Shown here in pieces: positions 35,308 through 43,861 of a DNA stretch of 64,000 nucleotides; within the stretch, counting starts at the first letter, position 1, and each line of letters opens with the position of its first letter. Source of the stretch: Microbacterium hatanonis (GTDB lineage Bacteria > Actinomycetota > Actinomycetes > Actinomycetales > Microbacteriaceae). The position numbers were made by a program, and so were the translations under genes. A model generated the notes under the pieces. That model worked only from the letters and a program-made list of their open reading frames with translations. It was not told the origin of the DNA and ran no database searches. The stretch covers positions 186,001-250,000 of the forward strand of contig NZ_VRSV01000001.1 in assembly GCF_008017415.1 (NCBI RefSeq), given 5' to 3'.

Positions 35308-36195
35308 ATGCAGATTCCTCTCGACCTCGCCCGCACCCTCGCCGTGGTCATCGATGAGGGCACCCTCGACGCGGCCGCTCACCGTCTGCACATCACGGCG
35401 TCGGCCGTGAGTCAGCGCATCCGCGCGCTCGAGAATCGGCTCGGCCGCGTGGTGCTGGTGCGCTCCAAGCCCGTCCGGGCGACCGACGCGGGGGAGGCGG
35501 TGGTGCGTCTGGCCCGTCAACTCGCCCTCATCGAGCACGACGCTCTGGCCGAGATCGGCGACGGAGACGAGGGGGCGACGGCGGTCGTGCCGCTCGCCGT
35601 CAACGCCGACTCGCTCGCGACCTGGTTCCTGGCGCCGCTCGCCCGCCTCGCCGAGCGCCGGCGCATCGTGTTCGAGCTGCACCGCGACGACCAGGACTTC
35701 ACCGCGGGGCTTCTCGAATCGGGCACCGTGATGGGGGCCGTGACCTCGCGTGCGGCCCCGGTCGGCGGATGCCGCGTCAGCGCACTCGGCGTGCTCCGCT
35801 ACGAAGCGGTCGCGGGCGCCTCGTTCGCGGCCCGGTGGTTCGCCGGAGGCGTGGATGCTGCGTCTCTGGCCGTCGCCCCGGTGGTCGACTTCGATCGGCG
35901 CGACGACCTGCAGTCGCAGTGGCTGGCGGCGAACGGCGTCGACCCCGCGGCGCCCCCGCGGCACCTGGTGCCGGCGTCGAGCGAGTTCGCCGAGGCGGTC
36001 GTCCTCGGACTGGGATGGGGGCTGCTGCCGCGCTTCCAGTCGGAGGGGCACCTGCGGACGGGCGCGCTCGTGCCGCTGGGCGGCCCGCCGATCGACGTCG
36101 CGCTCTACTGGCAGCAGTGGAACCTGACCTCCGACCTGCTCGACGCCATCGCCGACGAGGTGGTCGCCGAGGGGCGGCGGGTGCTCGCTCACTGA
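35308..36195 (+). CDS. lysG: LysR family regulator LysG/ArgP
   Basis: A 295-residue activator with an N-terminal winged helix (RLHITASAVSQRIRALENRLG) and a LysR effector domain. The opening MQIPLDLARTLAVVIDEGTLDAAA matches the LysG/IciA/ArgP group, which senses lysine or arginine and activates the exporter. It is divergent from lysE with a shared 70-base promoter region and probably has a leaderless mRNA. Confidence 0.92.
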   Translation: MQIPLDLARTLAVVIDEGTLDAAAHRLHITASAVSQRIRALENRLGRVVLVRSKPVRATDAGEAVVRLARQLALIEHDALAEIGDGDEGATAVVPLAVNADSLATWFLAPLARLAERRRIVFELHRDDQDFTAGLLESGTVMGAVTSRAAPVGGCRVSALGVLRYEAVAGASFAARWFAGGVDAASLAVAPVVDFDRRDDLQSQWLAANGVDPAAPPRHLVPASSEFAEAVVLGLGWGLLPRFQSEGHLRTGALVPLGGPPIDVALYWQQWNLTSDLLDAIADEVVAEGRRVLAH

Positions 36196-36219
36196 ACGCC
36201 CGCCGCCCGGTGCGAGTCG

Positions 36220-37440
36220 TCAGGCCGCCGTGATGTACCCGTTCGGGTTCAGCACGTACTTGCGCGCGGTGCCGCTGTCGAAGTCGGCGTACCCCTGGGG
36301 CGCCTCGTCGAGGGTGATCGGGGTCGCGTGCACGGCGTCGGCGATCTTCACCTTGTCGTGGAGGATCGCCATCATGAGCTGACGGTTGTAGCGCATCACC
36401 GGGCACTGACCGGTGGTGAACGCGAGCGACTTCGCCCAACCGAGTCCGAGGCGGAGCGAGAGCGATCCGACCTTCGCGGCCTCGTCCACGCCGCCGGGGT
36501 CGCCCGTCACGTAGAGCCCGGGGATGCCGAGAGCGCCTCCGGCCGCGGTCAGATCCATCAACGAGTTCAGCACCGTCGCCGGTGCCTCGTGGCTCGAGTC
36601 GGCACCATGACCGCGGGCCTCGAAACCCACGGCGTCGACGGCGCAGTCGACCTCCGGCACGCCGAGGATCTGGGCGATCTGCTCCTTGGGGTCGCCTTTC
36701 GACACGTCGACCGTCTCGCTGCCGAACGACCGGGCCTGCGCGAGGCGTTCCTCGATCAGATCGCCGACGATGACCACGGCTGCGCCCAGGAGTTGGGCCG
36801 AGACCGCGGCGGCGAGACCGACGGGCCCGGCACCCGCGATGTACACGGTCGATCCCGGACGCACCCCCGCGGTGTAGGCGCCGTGGAACCCCGTGGGGAA
36901 GATGTCGGACAGCATGGTGAGATCGAGGATCTTCTCCAGCGCCTGGTCGCGGTCGGGGAAGACCAGCAGGTTCCAGTCGGCGTAGGGGACGAGCACGTAC
37001 TCGGCCTGGCCTCCCACCCATCCGCCCATGTCGACGTAGCCGTAGGCGCTCCCCGGCCGGTCGGGGTTCACGTTGAGGCAGATGCCCGTCTTCCCCTCCT
37101 TGCAGTTCCGGCAGCGCCCGCACGCGATGTTGAACGGGACGGAGACGATGTCACCGACCTTGACGAACTCCACATCGGGTCCGACCTCGATGACCTCGCC
37201 GGTGATCTCGTGGCCGAGCACCAGTCCCTCGGGAGCGGTCGTGCGTCCGCGGACCATGTGCTGGTCGGACCCGCAGATGTTGGTCGCGACGGTGCGCAGG
37301 ATCGCTCCGTGAGGAACCTTCCGCCCCACGTTCGCGGGATTCACCCCCGGCCCGTCCCTCAGCACGAACTCCGGATAGGGGGTGTCGATGACTTCCACGA
37401 CACCAGGACCCTTGTACGCAACCGCTCGGTTCGTCGACAT
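36220..37440 (-). CDS. fdhA: Glutathione-independent formaldehyde dehydrogenase, zinc type
   Basis: Oxidises formaldehyde (and probably other aldehydes) with NAD+ tightly bound. The 406-residue protein closely follows Pseudomonas putida FDH: TNICGSDQHMVRGRT, the GHEITGEV zinc motif, the four-cysteine structural-zinc loop CGRCRNCKEGKTGIC, AGAGPVGLAAA for NAD, and LGWAKS near the end. The start has AAGGAG eight bases upstream. Nothing nearby suggests a methylotrophic pathway; a detoxification role is likely. Confidence 0.93.
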   Translation of the reverse strand: MSTNRAVAYKGPGVVEVIDTPYPEFVLRDGPGVNPANVGRKVPHGAILRTVATNICGSDQHMVRGRTTAPEGLVLGHEITGEVIEVGPDVEFVKVGDIVSVPFNIACGRCRNCKEGKTGICLNVNPDRPGSAYGYVDMGGWVGGQAEYVLVPYADWNLLVFPDRDQALEKILDLTMLSDIFPTGFHGAYTAGVRPGSTVYIAGAGPVGLAAAVSAQLLGAAVVIVGDLIEERLAQARSFGSETVDVSKGDPKEQIAQILGVPEVDCAVDAVGFEARGHGADSSHEAPATVLNSLMDLTAAGGALGIPGLYVTGDPGGVDEAAKVGSLSLRLGLGWAKSLAFTTGQCPVMRYNRQLMMAILHDKVKIADAVHATPITLDEAPQGYADFDSGTARKYVLNPNGYITAA

Positions 37441-37546
37441 CTTCGTCGCTCCTTCGTGAGGGGCGCGCGTCGTCACGCGCCGGTGGCCCCACCCTCCCAC
37501 CGGGGCACCCGTTGCGCGACCCCCCTCCGCGCGAGGGTCGTTGCGA

Positions 37547-38578
37547 TCAGTCGTCGCTGACGCGGAGGACGAGCTTGCCCCGTGTGTGCCCGCGTTCGAG
37601 CTCGCGGTGCGCGTCGGCCGCCTCATCGAGCCCGAACACCCGATCGACGTAGACCTGCACGGCGCCCGACTCCAGCAGACGTGCCACCGTGGCGAGCGTC
37701 CCGCCGTCGGGCACGACCTTGAAGCTCGTGGCGCGGAACCCCTCGGCGGTCGCGGCCTCGTGGAACCCCGGCCAGGCGCCGGTCGGCACTTCGATCAGCA
37801 GCCCGCCCGGGCGCAGAACCCGGAGCGAGCGTGTTCCCGTGTCATCCATGACGTTGCCGACGAGATCGATCACCACGTCGACGTCGGAGACCTGATCCTC
37901 GAAGCGCTCCGTGGCGTGGTCGATGACGGTGCGGGCGCCCAGTTCGCGCAGCCAGTCGGCATTGCGGGCCGAGCCCGTGGCGATCACCTGCGCTCCGAAG
38001 TACGACGCGAACTGCACCGCGAAATGACCCACGCCGCCGCTGCCCGCGTGGATGAGGATGCGCTGACCCTCGTGCGCGAGGGCGGTCTCCACCACGAGGC
38101 CCCACGCGGTCAGAGCTGCCAGCGGCACGCCCGCCGCTTCGACGTGCGAGAGCGACGCGGGCTTGCGCGCGAGCGAGAGCGAGGGCACCGTGACGTACTC
38201 CGCGTAGGTGCCTCCGGTGCGGGGGAAGCCCGCCATGCCGAACACCTCCGTGCCGACCGGGAAGGCGTGCGCCTCGTAGGGGGACTTCACGACGACGCCG
38301 CTGAAGTCGAACCCGAGCGCCGTCGGGAACGAGCCGATCGCGCCGGACACCCCCGAGCCCGATCGGGTCTTGGCGTCGATCGGATTGACGCCGGCGGCGA
38401 CGACCCGCACGAGCACCTCGCTCAGGATCGGCGCGGGGGTGTCGATCGTCGCCAGGTGCAGCTCCGCAGCATCCCCCGTCCGATCGATCACGGCGGCGCT
38501 CATCGTCGACGGCAGCGCAGGCGGCTGGGCGAGTGCGACGTCGGAGGGGGACTCGGGGCGCTGGGGCCGGAATCTCAT
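37547..38578 (-). CDS. NADP-dependent oxidoreductase, quinone oxidoreductase (QOR/zeta-crystallin) type
   Basis: A 343-residue medium-chain reductase without zinc ligands. It has the GVNPIDAKTRSG substrate segment, the HAGSGGVGHFAVQ NADP loop, and GLLIEVPTG at the end of the Rossmann fold. The start ATG is set by AGGAG six bases upstream. The upstream minus-strand neighbour is a MarR regulator that may also control it, since such enzymes often respond to electrophiles. The substrate is not known. Confidence 0.85.
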   Translation of the reverse strand: MRFRPQRPESPSDVALAQPPALPSTMSAAVIDRTGDAAELHLATIDTPAPILSEVLVRVVAAGVNPIDAKTRSGSGVSGAIGSFPTALGFDFSGVVVKSPYEAHAFPVGTEVFGMAGFPRTGGTYAEYVTVPSLSLARKPASLSHVEAAGVPLAALTAWGLVVETALAHEGQRILIHAGSGGVGHFAVQFASYFGAQVIATGSARNADWLRELGARTVIDHATERFEDQVSDVDVVIDLVGNVMDDTGTRSLRVLRPGGLLIEVPTGAWPGFHEAATAEGFRATSFKVVPDGGTLATVARLLESGAVQVYVDRVFGLDEAADAHRELERGHTRGKLVLRVSDD

Positions 38579-38696
38579 CGGCGCTCCTTCCGTGCGATGG
38601 GCGACGACGGCGACGGTGCCGGCGACGGACACCAGTCAACCGCGGAAGTGTCTCCACGGTGTTACGCGGGTGTCACCGCAGAAAGAAGCTCGGTTC

Positions 38697-39206
38697 TCAG
38701 GCCTCCGGCGTCTCGCCGGAGGCGAGGGAATGCAGGAGCCGGGTGAGATGGCGGATGTCGCCGATCGACCAGTCCTCCAGCACGGTGAACAGGCGTCCCT
38801 TCTGGGGAGCGCGAGCGACCGCGAGACGCTCCGCGCCCTCGGGAGTGACGGTGATGAGTCGGGATCGTCGATCACCCGGGTCGAGCGTGCGCGCGACGAG
38901 CCCGAGGCCCTCGAGCTCCGAGACGCTGCGACTGACCAGTCCCTTGTCGGAGGTCAGGTGCTCGGTGAGGGCCGAGAGCGTGGTCGACCCCGAGCGGGCG
39001 ATCAGCGACAGCACCTTGAAGGTGCCGGGGAGCATGCCGGGGTGCACCCGGTCGGCCGCCGCCGCGAGGTGGTGGCGGTAGGCCGTCATCAGCTCGGCGA
39101 ACGACCCCTCGAGCGCCTCGAGCGCGACGAGCCGGTCGTCCCCCGCCGGCGCGTCGACCGGGATCGTCGCGTCGGCGGGGGAATCGGCGATCGTCATGTC
39201 AGTCAT
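38697..39206 (-). CDS. MarR family transcriptional regulator
   Basis: A 169-residue dimeric winged-helix repressor; the DNA-binding part is LTEHLTSDKGLVSRSVSELEGLGLV, followed by the wing DRRSRLITVTPEG. Its start overlaps the exporter stop by eight bases, so the two are co-translated. Two palindromes in the exporter promoter are the likely operators, giving an autoregulated drug-efflux operon. Confidence 0.92.
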   Translation of the reverse strand: MTDMTIADSPADATIPVDAPAGDDRLVALEALEGSFAELMTAYRHHLAAAADRVHPGMLPGTFKVLSLIARSGSTTLSALTEHLTSDKGLVSRSVSELEGLGLVARTLDPGDRRSRLITVTPEGAERLAVARAPQKGRLFTVLEDWSIGDIRHLTRLLHSLASGETPEA

Positions 39207-40890
39207 TCTCGCCGACGGACGAGCGCGTCGTGCGGGCGTCGGCCTCGGGGACGGTCGTGACCGCTCCGGTTCCGGCGAGCACCGACATGCCCTCGGAGGT
39301 CGAGACGGTCGCGAGGTCGGCTTCTCCGGCGTGGATCCGCTCGCTCGTGGTCATGCGGTTCAGCGGGTGGTTCGGCAGGAAGATGATCGCGATCAGGCTG
39401 ATGACGGCGATCGGAACCGCGATGAGGAACGAGCTCGCGATCGACTGGGCGTAGATGTCCTCGACGATCACCCGCACGGCCTCCGGGAGCGCCGACACCT
39501 GCGGGATCGTCCCGGACTGCAGCTGCGCCGCCACTGCGGCGCCGTCGGCGCCGAGGCCGGCGATCGCCGTCGCGATGTCGGCTCCGCGGTCGACGAAGAG
39601 GCCGGCGGCCGTCGTCGCGAGGGCCGCGCCCATGACCGAGACGCCGACGGTGCCGCCGAGGCTGCGGAAGAACGTCACGCCCGAGCTCGCCGCGCCCATG
39701 ACCTCCGGGCGCGCGGTGTTCTGCACGATCAGCACGAGGTTCTGCATCGTCATGCCCACGCCGGCACCCAGGAGCGCCATGTAGACGGAGACGAGCGCGA
39801 AGTTCGTGTCGTAGTGGATGGTCGACAGGAGGAACGACCCGGCGATCAGCAGCACGCCGCCGACGATGAGGTAGGGCTTCCAGTGGCCGTAGCGCGAGAT
39901 GAGCGAACCGACGATCACGGACGCGAGGAGCAGACCCGCGATCATCGGGATCGTCATGACGCCGGCCTCGGTCGGGGTCGCCCCGCGGGCCATCTGCATG
40001 TACTGGCTGAGGAACACCGCGGTGCCGAACATCGCCAGGCCGGTCGCGATCGAGGCGATCGTGGCGAGCGTGAACGTGCGGTTGCGGAAGAGCGTGAGGG
40101 GAACGAGGGGTTCGGACACGCGCAGCTCGACGACGATGAACAGGACGGCCGAGACGATCGCTCCGCCCACCATGAGCACGGTCTCGGTGCTCCACCAGTC
40201 GTAGTTCTTACCGGCGTTGGTGACCCAGATGAGGATCAGCGAGACGGCGGTCGCGAGCAGCACGATGCCGAAGTAGTCGATCTTCACCGCGCGCTTCGGT
40301 CGGGCCGGGAGGTGCAGGGTGCGCTGCTGGATGAGCAGCGCCGCGACCGCGAAGGGGAGCGCGACGAAGAAGTTGAAGCGCCAGCCGAACGAGTCGGTGA
40401 TCACGCCGCCGAGGAGCGGACCGCCGACGGTGGCGACGGCCATGACGGCGCCGAACAGACCCATGTAACGGCCGCGCTCGCGGGGGCTGATGATGTCGGC
40501 CATGATGACCTGGCTCAGTGCGGCGAGGCCGCCGGCGCCGAGTCCCTGCACCGCGCGGAACGCGATGAGCATCTCGGTGTTCTGCGAGAAGCCCGCGGCC
40601 GCCGTCGCGAGCACGAAGATGGCGATGGCGATCTGGATCAGCAGCTTGCGGTTGAACAGATCGGCGAGCTTGCCCCAGATCGGCGTCGAGATCGCGGTCG
40701 TCAGCAGGGTCGAGGTGATGACCCAGGTGAAGGCGGCCTGGTCGCCGTTGAGGTCGTGGACGATGACGGGCAGCGACGTCGAGACGACGGTCGATGCGAG
40801 CATCGACACGAACATCCCGAGGAGGAGTCCGATGAGCGCGGGCAGCACGCGGCGCGGCGCGGTGCCCGGCTCGGAAGCAGTGGTGGCCAT
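39199..40890 (-). CDS. MFS multidrug exporter, DHA2 (EmrB/QacA) family
   Basis: A 563-residue proton-driven exporter with fourteen predicted spans. It has the motif-C-like GGPLLGGVITD, the GKLADLFNRK loop and RAVQGLGAGGLAALS. The start is behind AAAGG. The C-terminal ~50 residues are polar and lie in the cytoplasm. Expression is probably derepressed when a toxic compound releases MarR from the promoter. Confidence 0.93.
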   Translation of the reverse strand: MATTASEPGTAPRRVLPALIGLLLGMFVSMLASTVVSTSLPVIVHDLNGDQAAFTWVITSTLLTTAISTPIWGKLADLFNRKLLIQIAIAIFVLATAAAGFSQNTEMLIAFRAVQGLGAGGLAALSQVIMADIISPRERGRYMGLFGAVMAVATVGGPLLGGVITDSFGWRFNFFVALPFAVAALLIQQRTLHLPARPKRAVKIDYFGIVLLATAVSLILIWVTNAGKNYDWWSTETVLMVGGAIVSAVLFIVVELRVSEPLVPLTLFRNRTFTLATIASIATGLAMFGTAVFLSQYMQMARGATPTEAGVMTIPMIAGLLLASVIVGSLISRYGHWKPYLIVGGVLLIAGSFLLSTIHYDTNFALVSVYMALLGAGVGMTMQNLVLIVQNTARPEVMGAASSGVTFFRSLGGTVGVSVMGAALATTAAGLFVDRGADIATAIAGLGADGAAVAAQLQSGTIPQVSALPEAVRVIVEDIYAQSIASSFLIAVPIAVISLIAIIFLPNHPLNRMTTSERIHAGEADLATVSTSEGMSVLAGTGAVTTVPEADARTTRSSVGEND

Positions 40891-40936
40891 GAGAACCTTT
40901 GCGAACGAGGAAGAAGAGTCGCGACACCGTCGACGC

Positions 40937-40989
40937 GATAGTTGACTTTCATCAACATTACTCCGATTGTTTGACTTTCGTCAACTATC
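40937..40989 (-). promoter_or_regulatory. Exporter promoter with two MarR operators
   Basis: On the minus strand -35 TTGACG (40979-40984) and -10 TAATGT (40955-40960) are 18 bases apart. Two near-identical palindromes overlap them: TTGACTTTCGTCAA (40971-40984) and GTTGACTTTCATCAAC (40941-40956), 29-30 bases apart. The outer ends GATAGTTGAC and GTCAACTATC form a perfect 10-bp inverted repeat. This is a classic repressor arrangement. Confidence 0.75.
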
Positions 40990-41011
40990 CCCGAACGGGT
41001 CGTCGTGCGGC

Positions 41012-41686
41012 TCAGCCGTCGGCCAGCGCGAGTGCGCGGAACCTCTCCCGTGGGGGTTCGGCGCGCGGGGCCGGCGCTCTCGCCGCCATGGTGCGGCGGT
41101 GCAGCTCGTCGATCAGCGCCGTCGCCAGTCGCACCAGGTTGTCGATCTCGCGTTCGTCGCGGTCGACCCACTGGCACTGCGGCTCGTCCCCGACGGGCAC
41201 GAAGCCGTCGTGCTCCTCCCAGGTGACGAGCGTGCGTTCGGCGCCGAGCACGTGCTGCTGCCACCAGACCTGTCGAAGATAGGTACGCGGGATGCTGCGC
41301 CACTTCTTGTTCGTCGTCTTGATCTCGGCGAGGATGACCCGCCCCGCAGCATCCACCGTCACACCGTCGGGCGTCGCGAGGTGCCGCTTCTCGACGACCG
41401 CGTGGAACAGTGCCGACGAGGGCTGGATCCCGTGCGTCGCAGCGACCCACGCCGCGATCTCGGGCTCGCGCGCCTTGCCGTGCGCCGTGTAGGCGTTGCC
41501 GGAGAACCCCGATCCCAGCAGCTTCGCGTCGGCTGCGCGGGGGATGACCCGGTCGCTCGTCAACGCGGCGACGTCGGTGGCCGTGATGCCCCGCGAGCGC
41601 GCGCGCACCCACGCGACGCGGTCGCGCGAGTCGGCCACGATCCGCGCCGCCAGCTCGGGGCTGCGCGCGGACAGTTCGGGGGACAT
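41012..41686 (-). CDS. YqaJ-like nuclease (lambda exonuclease superfamily)
   Basis: A 224-residue protein of the YqaJ/PD-(D/E)XK group. The catalytic core is visible as the Asp of ATPDGVTV and the E-x-K of ILAEIKTTNKKW, with the Q-x-x-W...Q segment RQVWWQQHVLGA downstream. Such proteins degrade one strand of DNA in phage recombination, but isolated copies occur in actinobacterial chromosomes. The ATG is seven bases after a TAGGGT -10, implying a leaderless mRNA. No phage gene is nearby, so its function here is unknown. Confidence 0.82.
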   Translation of the reverse strand: MSPELSARSPELAARIVADSRDRVAWVRARSRGITATDVAALTSDRVIPRAADAKLLGSGFSGNAYTAHGKAREPEIAAWVAATHGIQPSSALFHAVVEKRHLATPDGVTVDAAGRVILAEIKTTNKKWRSIPRTYLRQVWWQQHVLGAERTLVTWEEHDGFVPVGDEPQCQWVDRDEREIDNLVRLATALIDELHRRTMAARAPAPRAEPPRERFRALALADG

Positions 41687-41766
41687 GCGTTCGACCCTAA
41701 CCCCGCTCCCCACCCTCTCCCACTCGACCCGCCGCCCGCTCGCCATGCGCGTCGAGAGCACGGCAT

Positions 41767-41816
41767 CTCGCCGAGACGACACGTTCTTGGCGCCGGATGC
41801 ATGGCCGGTCGGCGAG
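41767..41816. repeat. 50-bp inverted repeat, copy A, upstream of the AbiEi-like gene
   Basis: CTCGCCGA (41767-41774) and TCGGCGAG (41809-41816) are perfect 8-bp arms. The element is 37/50 identical to copy B at 42936-42985, with the core GCCGGxxxxATGGCCG shared. The pair flanks one gene. Confidence 0.7.
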
Positions 41817-41922
41817 ACGGTGGCGGGTCGACGGCTCCTCCCCAACGATCCCGGGGAGCGAGGTTTACACCGTGGTGGTCCAGGCGCTGCGACGAGGGAG
41901 GTGCGGGCGCGACGATCGACGC

Positions 41923-42912
41923 GTGAAAAAGGCGATCCTTGTCGATGATGCGAGGCGGATGCTGCGTTCCCGCGCCGACCTGGTCGATCGGGGATGGTCC
42001 GACCGCCGGTTGGGAGTCGCTGTGGACGGCGGTCAGCTGGTCCGCGTCAGAAAAGGATGGTTCGTCCCAGCGGCGGCGTGGCGCGACCTCTGGCCGGAGG
42101 GCCGCCACCTGCTCGAAGTCGTGGCCGCGTCGAACGATCTGGCGGGTGGTACCCATGTCTTCTCCCACGTCTCGGCGGCGGTGCTGTGGAAGCTCCCGCT
42201 GTTTCGCATCGTTCCTCTGCGTGTGCACGAGACCGGCACGACGCGAAGGCACGCATCGAGTACCCCGGGTGTGCAGCGCCATGAGGACCATCTCACCGAG
42301 GCCGACGTCGCCGTCGTGGACGGGATCAGGTGCACCTCGCTGGAGCGGACGGTGCTCGACGTCGGGCGCGTTGCAACGCCGGAGGCGGCGGTCGCCGTCG
42401 CGGACGCGGCCCTCACTCTCGGCACAGGTATGGACCATCGCGCCTATGACGAGCGGGCGGCGGAAGAGTGGCGCGTATCGATGAGCGAACGGGTGGCGGG
42501 CGCAGGGGCGATCCGAGGCGTCCGTCAGGTGCGGTGGGTGATCGAGTTCGCTGATGGGAGGGCGCAGCTGCCCGGGGAGAGCGTGAGTCGGCTGCAGCTG
42601 TCGAGGCTCGGGTTCCGGAAGCTGTCTCTGCAGGTGCCGGTCCCCGCCCCCGACGGCTCGATCTACTGGGTCGACATCGGGATGGACGACGTGCTCTCCT
42701 TCGGGGAGTTCGACGGCAAGACGAAGTATCTGGACGCGGCTACGAGACAAGGCCTCAGCGTCGAAGAGATCGTGCTCCGCGAGAAACAGCGGGAGGACTG
42801 GATCCGCGGTACGACCCATCGCAGGTTCGCACGATGGGGTGATGAGCACATCGGAACTCCGGAGCTTCTGGGCGCTCGACTGGCATCGTTCGGTATCCGG
42901 CCTCGCGGGTGA
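41923..42912 (+). CDS. AbiEi-like / DUF559-type protein
   Basis: A protein of about 329 residues. The N-terminal part ([18 protein letters not shown], then [10 protein letters not shown]) resembles the winged-helix antitoxin domain of AbiEi, and the C-terminal part ([21 protein letters not shown]) resembles the DUF559/VSR-like endonuclease fold with an acidic D...E-x-D-x-K core. No AbiEii toxin gene is next to it. The start is uncertain: the frame is open upstream, and the GTG chosen has no ribosome site. It is flanked by two 50-bp inverted repeats. Orphan proteins of this type are common in actinobacteria; a defence role is plausible but unproven. Confidence 0.68.
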   Translation: MKKAILVDDARRMLRSRADLVDRGWSDRRLGVAVDGGQLVRVRKGWFVPAAAWRDLWPEGRHLLEVVAASNDLAGGTHVFSHVSAAVLWKLPLFRIVPLRVHETGTTRRHASSTPGVQRHEDHLTEADVAVVDGIRCTSLERTVLDVGRVATPEAAVAVADAALTLGTGMDHRAYDERAAEEWRVSMSERVAGAGAIRGVRQVRWVIEFADGRAQLPGESVSRLQLSRLGFRKLSLQVPVPAPDGSIYWVDIGMDDVLSFGEFDGKTKYLDAATRQGLSVEEIVLREKQREDWIRGTTHRRFARWGDEHIGTPELLGARLASFGIRPRG

Positions 42913-42935
42913 CCCGACCGTCGACTCGACATCCT

Positions 42936-42985
42936 CTCGCCGACCTCACACCCTTCTGGTGCCGGCCGGATGGCCGCTCGGCGAG
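42936..42985. repeat. 50-bp inverted repeat, copy B, downstream of the AbiEi-like gene
   Basis: CTCGCCGA (42936-42943) and TCGGCGAG (42978-42985) bound a 50-base element of the same length as copy A. It is followed by GACGACATCGTTTCGGCG, which resembles the left interior of copy A. It may terminate the AbiEi-like transcript. Confidence 0.7.
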
Positions 42986-43028
42986 ACGACATCGTTTCGG
43001 CGGGGGAGCGCGGGGGTGTGCTCGGGGA

Positions 43029-43058
43029 TTTGGCGGGGGCGGGGCGGGGGCGTAGCAT
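43029..43058 (+). promoter_or_regulatory. rplJ promoter
   Basis: A -10 TAGCAT (43053-43058) with a TTTGGC -35 (43029-43034) spaced by 18 bases lies some 240 bases before rplJ in G-rich DNA. It begins the long ribosomal-protein leader. Confidence 0.55.
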
Positions 43059-43129
43059 GGGGGACAAGCCAAAGACCGCCGGTCATCGGGGTGCGCGAAA
43101 GCGCAGCACGATCGAAGCAGCTGACGCGA

Positions 43130-43224
43130 ATCCCGAAAGGGATCGTGAACGCAGACCTGCGCAGGTGTACGAACGAATTCCCGATCGGGAACCACGCTCC
43201 GTGCCTTGCGCCGGAGCGTTTTTT
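43130..43224 (+). promoter_or_regulatory. rplJ leader with attenuator-type terminator
   Basis: The 388-base gap between the AbiEi-like gene and rplJ is mostly leader. ATCCC-GAAA-GGGAT (43130-43143) is a GNRA-capped hairpin, ACCTGCGCAGGT (43155-43166) is a perfect palindrome, and ACGCTCCG (43194-43201) with CGGAGCGT (43212-43219) forms an 8-bp stem followed by six T (43219-43224). This is a canonical intrinsic terminator placed before, not after, the genes. It fits L10-type leader control, where L10/L12 binding or ribosome supply decides between termination and read-through. Confidence 0.75.
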
Positions 43225-43300
43225 CATTGCTGGGGAAAGACCGGATGCTGCGGCCCGACGCCCGCTCCCGCGGCGCGTCTCGTACACACAAGGAGTGGCC

Positions 43301-43816
43301 ATGGCGCAGAAGGACGCATCGGTTGCCGAGCTCACGAAGCACTTCGAGGACTCGACCGCCGTTCTGCTGACCGAGTACCGCGGTCTGACGGTTGCCCAGC
43401 TCAAGGAGCTGCGCAACAACATCCGTCAGGACGCGGAGTACGCCGTGGTGAAGAACACGCTGACCAAGATCGCCGCGTCCAACGCCGGCGTGACGGGTCT
43501 GGACGACGAACTCAAGGGTCCGTCGGCCATCGCCTTCGTGCACGGTGACCCGGTCGCCGTCGCGAAGGGGCTGCGCGCCTTCGCCAAGGCTAATCCTCTT
43601 CTCGTGATCAAGGGCGGGTACTTCGACGGTGCCGCCCTGACCGCGGATGAGGTCAACAAGCTCGCCGACCTCGAGAGCCGTGAAGTCCTGCTGGCGAAGC
43701 TCGCCGGTGCGATGAAGGCCTCGCTGTTCGGCGCCGCATATCTGTTCAACGCACCGCTGTCGAAGGCCGTTCGCACGGTCGATGCGCTGCGCGACAAGCA
43801 GGAGTCCGCAGCCTGA
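43301..43816 (+). CDS. rplJ: 50S ribosomal protein L10
   Basis: A 171-residue stalk base protein that anchors L7/L12 dimers. It has the conserved [18 protein letters not shown] start and the KNTLTKIA segment, and the C-terminal helix that binds L12. An AAGGAG site precedes the ATG. The upstream leader carries an attenuator, and rplL follows at 45 bases. Confidence 0.98.
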   Translation: MAQKDASVAELTKHFEDSTAVLLTEYRGLTVAQLKELRNNIRQDAEYAVVKNTLTKIAASNAGVTGLDDELKGPSAIAFVHGDPVAVAKGLRAFAKANPLLVIKGGYFDGAALTADEVNKLADLESREVLLAKLAGAMKASLFGAAYLFNAPLSKAVRTVDALRDKQESAA

Positions 43817-43826
43817 CACTGTCAGG
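43812..43826 (+). promoter_or_regulatory. Hairpin over the rplJ stop codon
   Basis: CCTGAC-ACT-GTCAGG is a perfect 6-bp stem with a three-base loop that includes the rplJ stop. In the rplJ-rplL pair L12 must be made in excess, so the hairpin could protect or process the rplL message. This is inference from position. Confidence 0.4.
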
Positions 43827-43861
43827 CGCGGTACGAATAACCCCGATCAAGGAGAATCATC

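Noticed and set aside
41012..41686. Prophage remnant suggested by the YqaJ-type nuclease
   Set aside because: No integrase, attachment site, recombinase partner or structural gene lies nearby; isolated YqaJ proteins occur in chromosomes.
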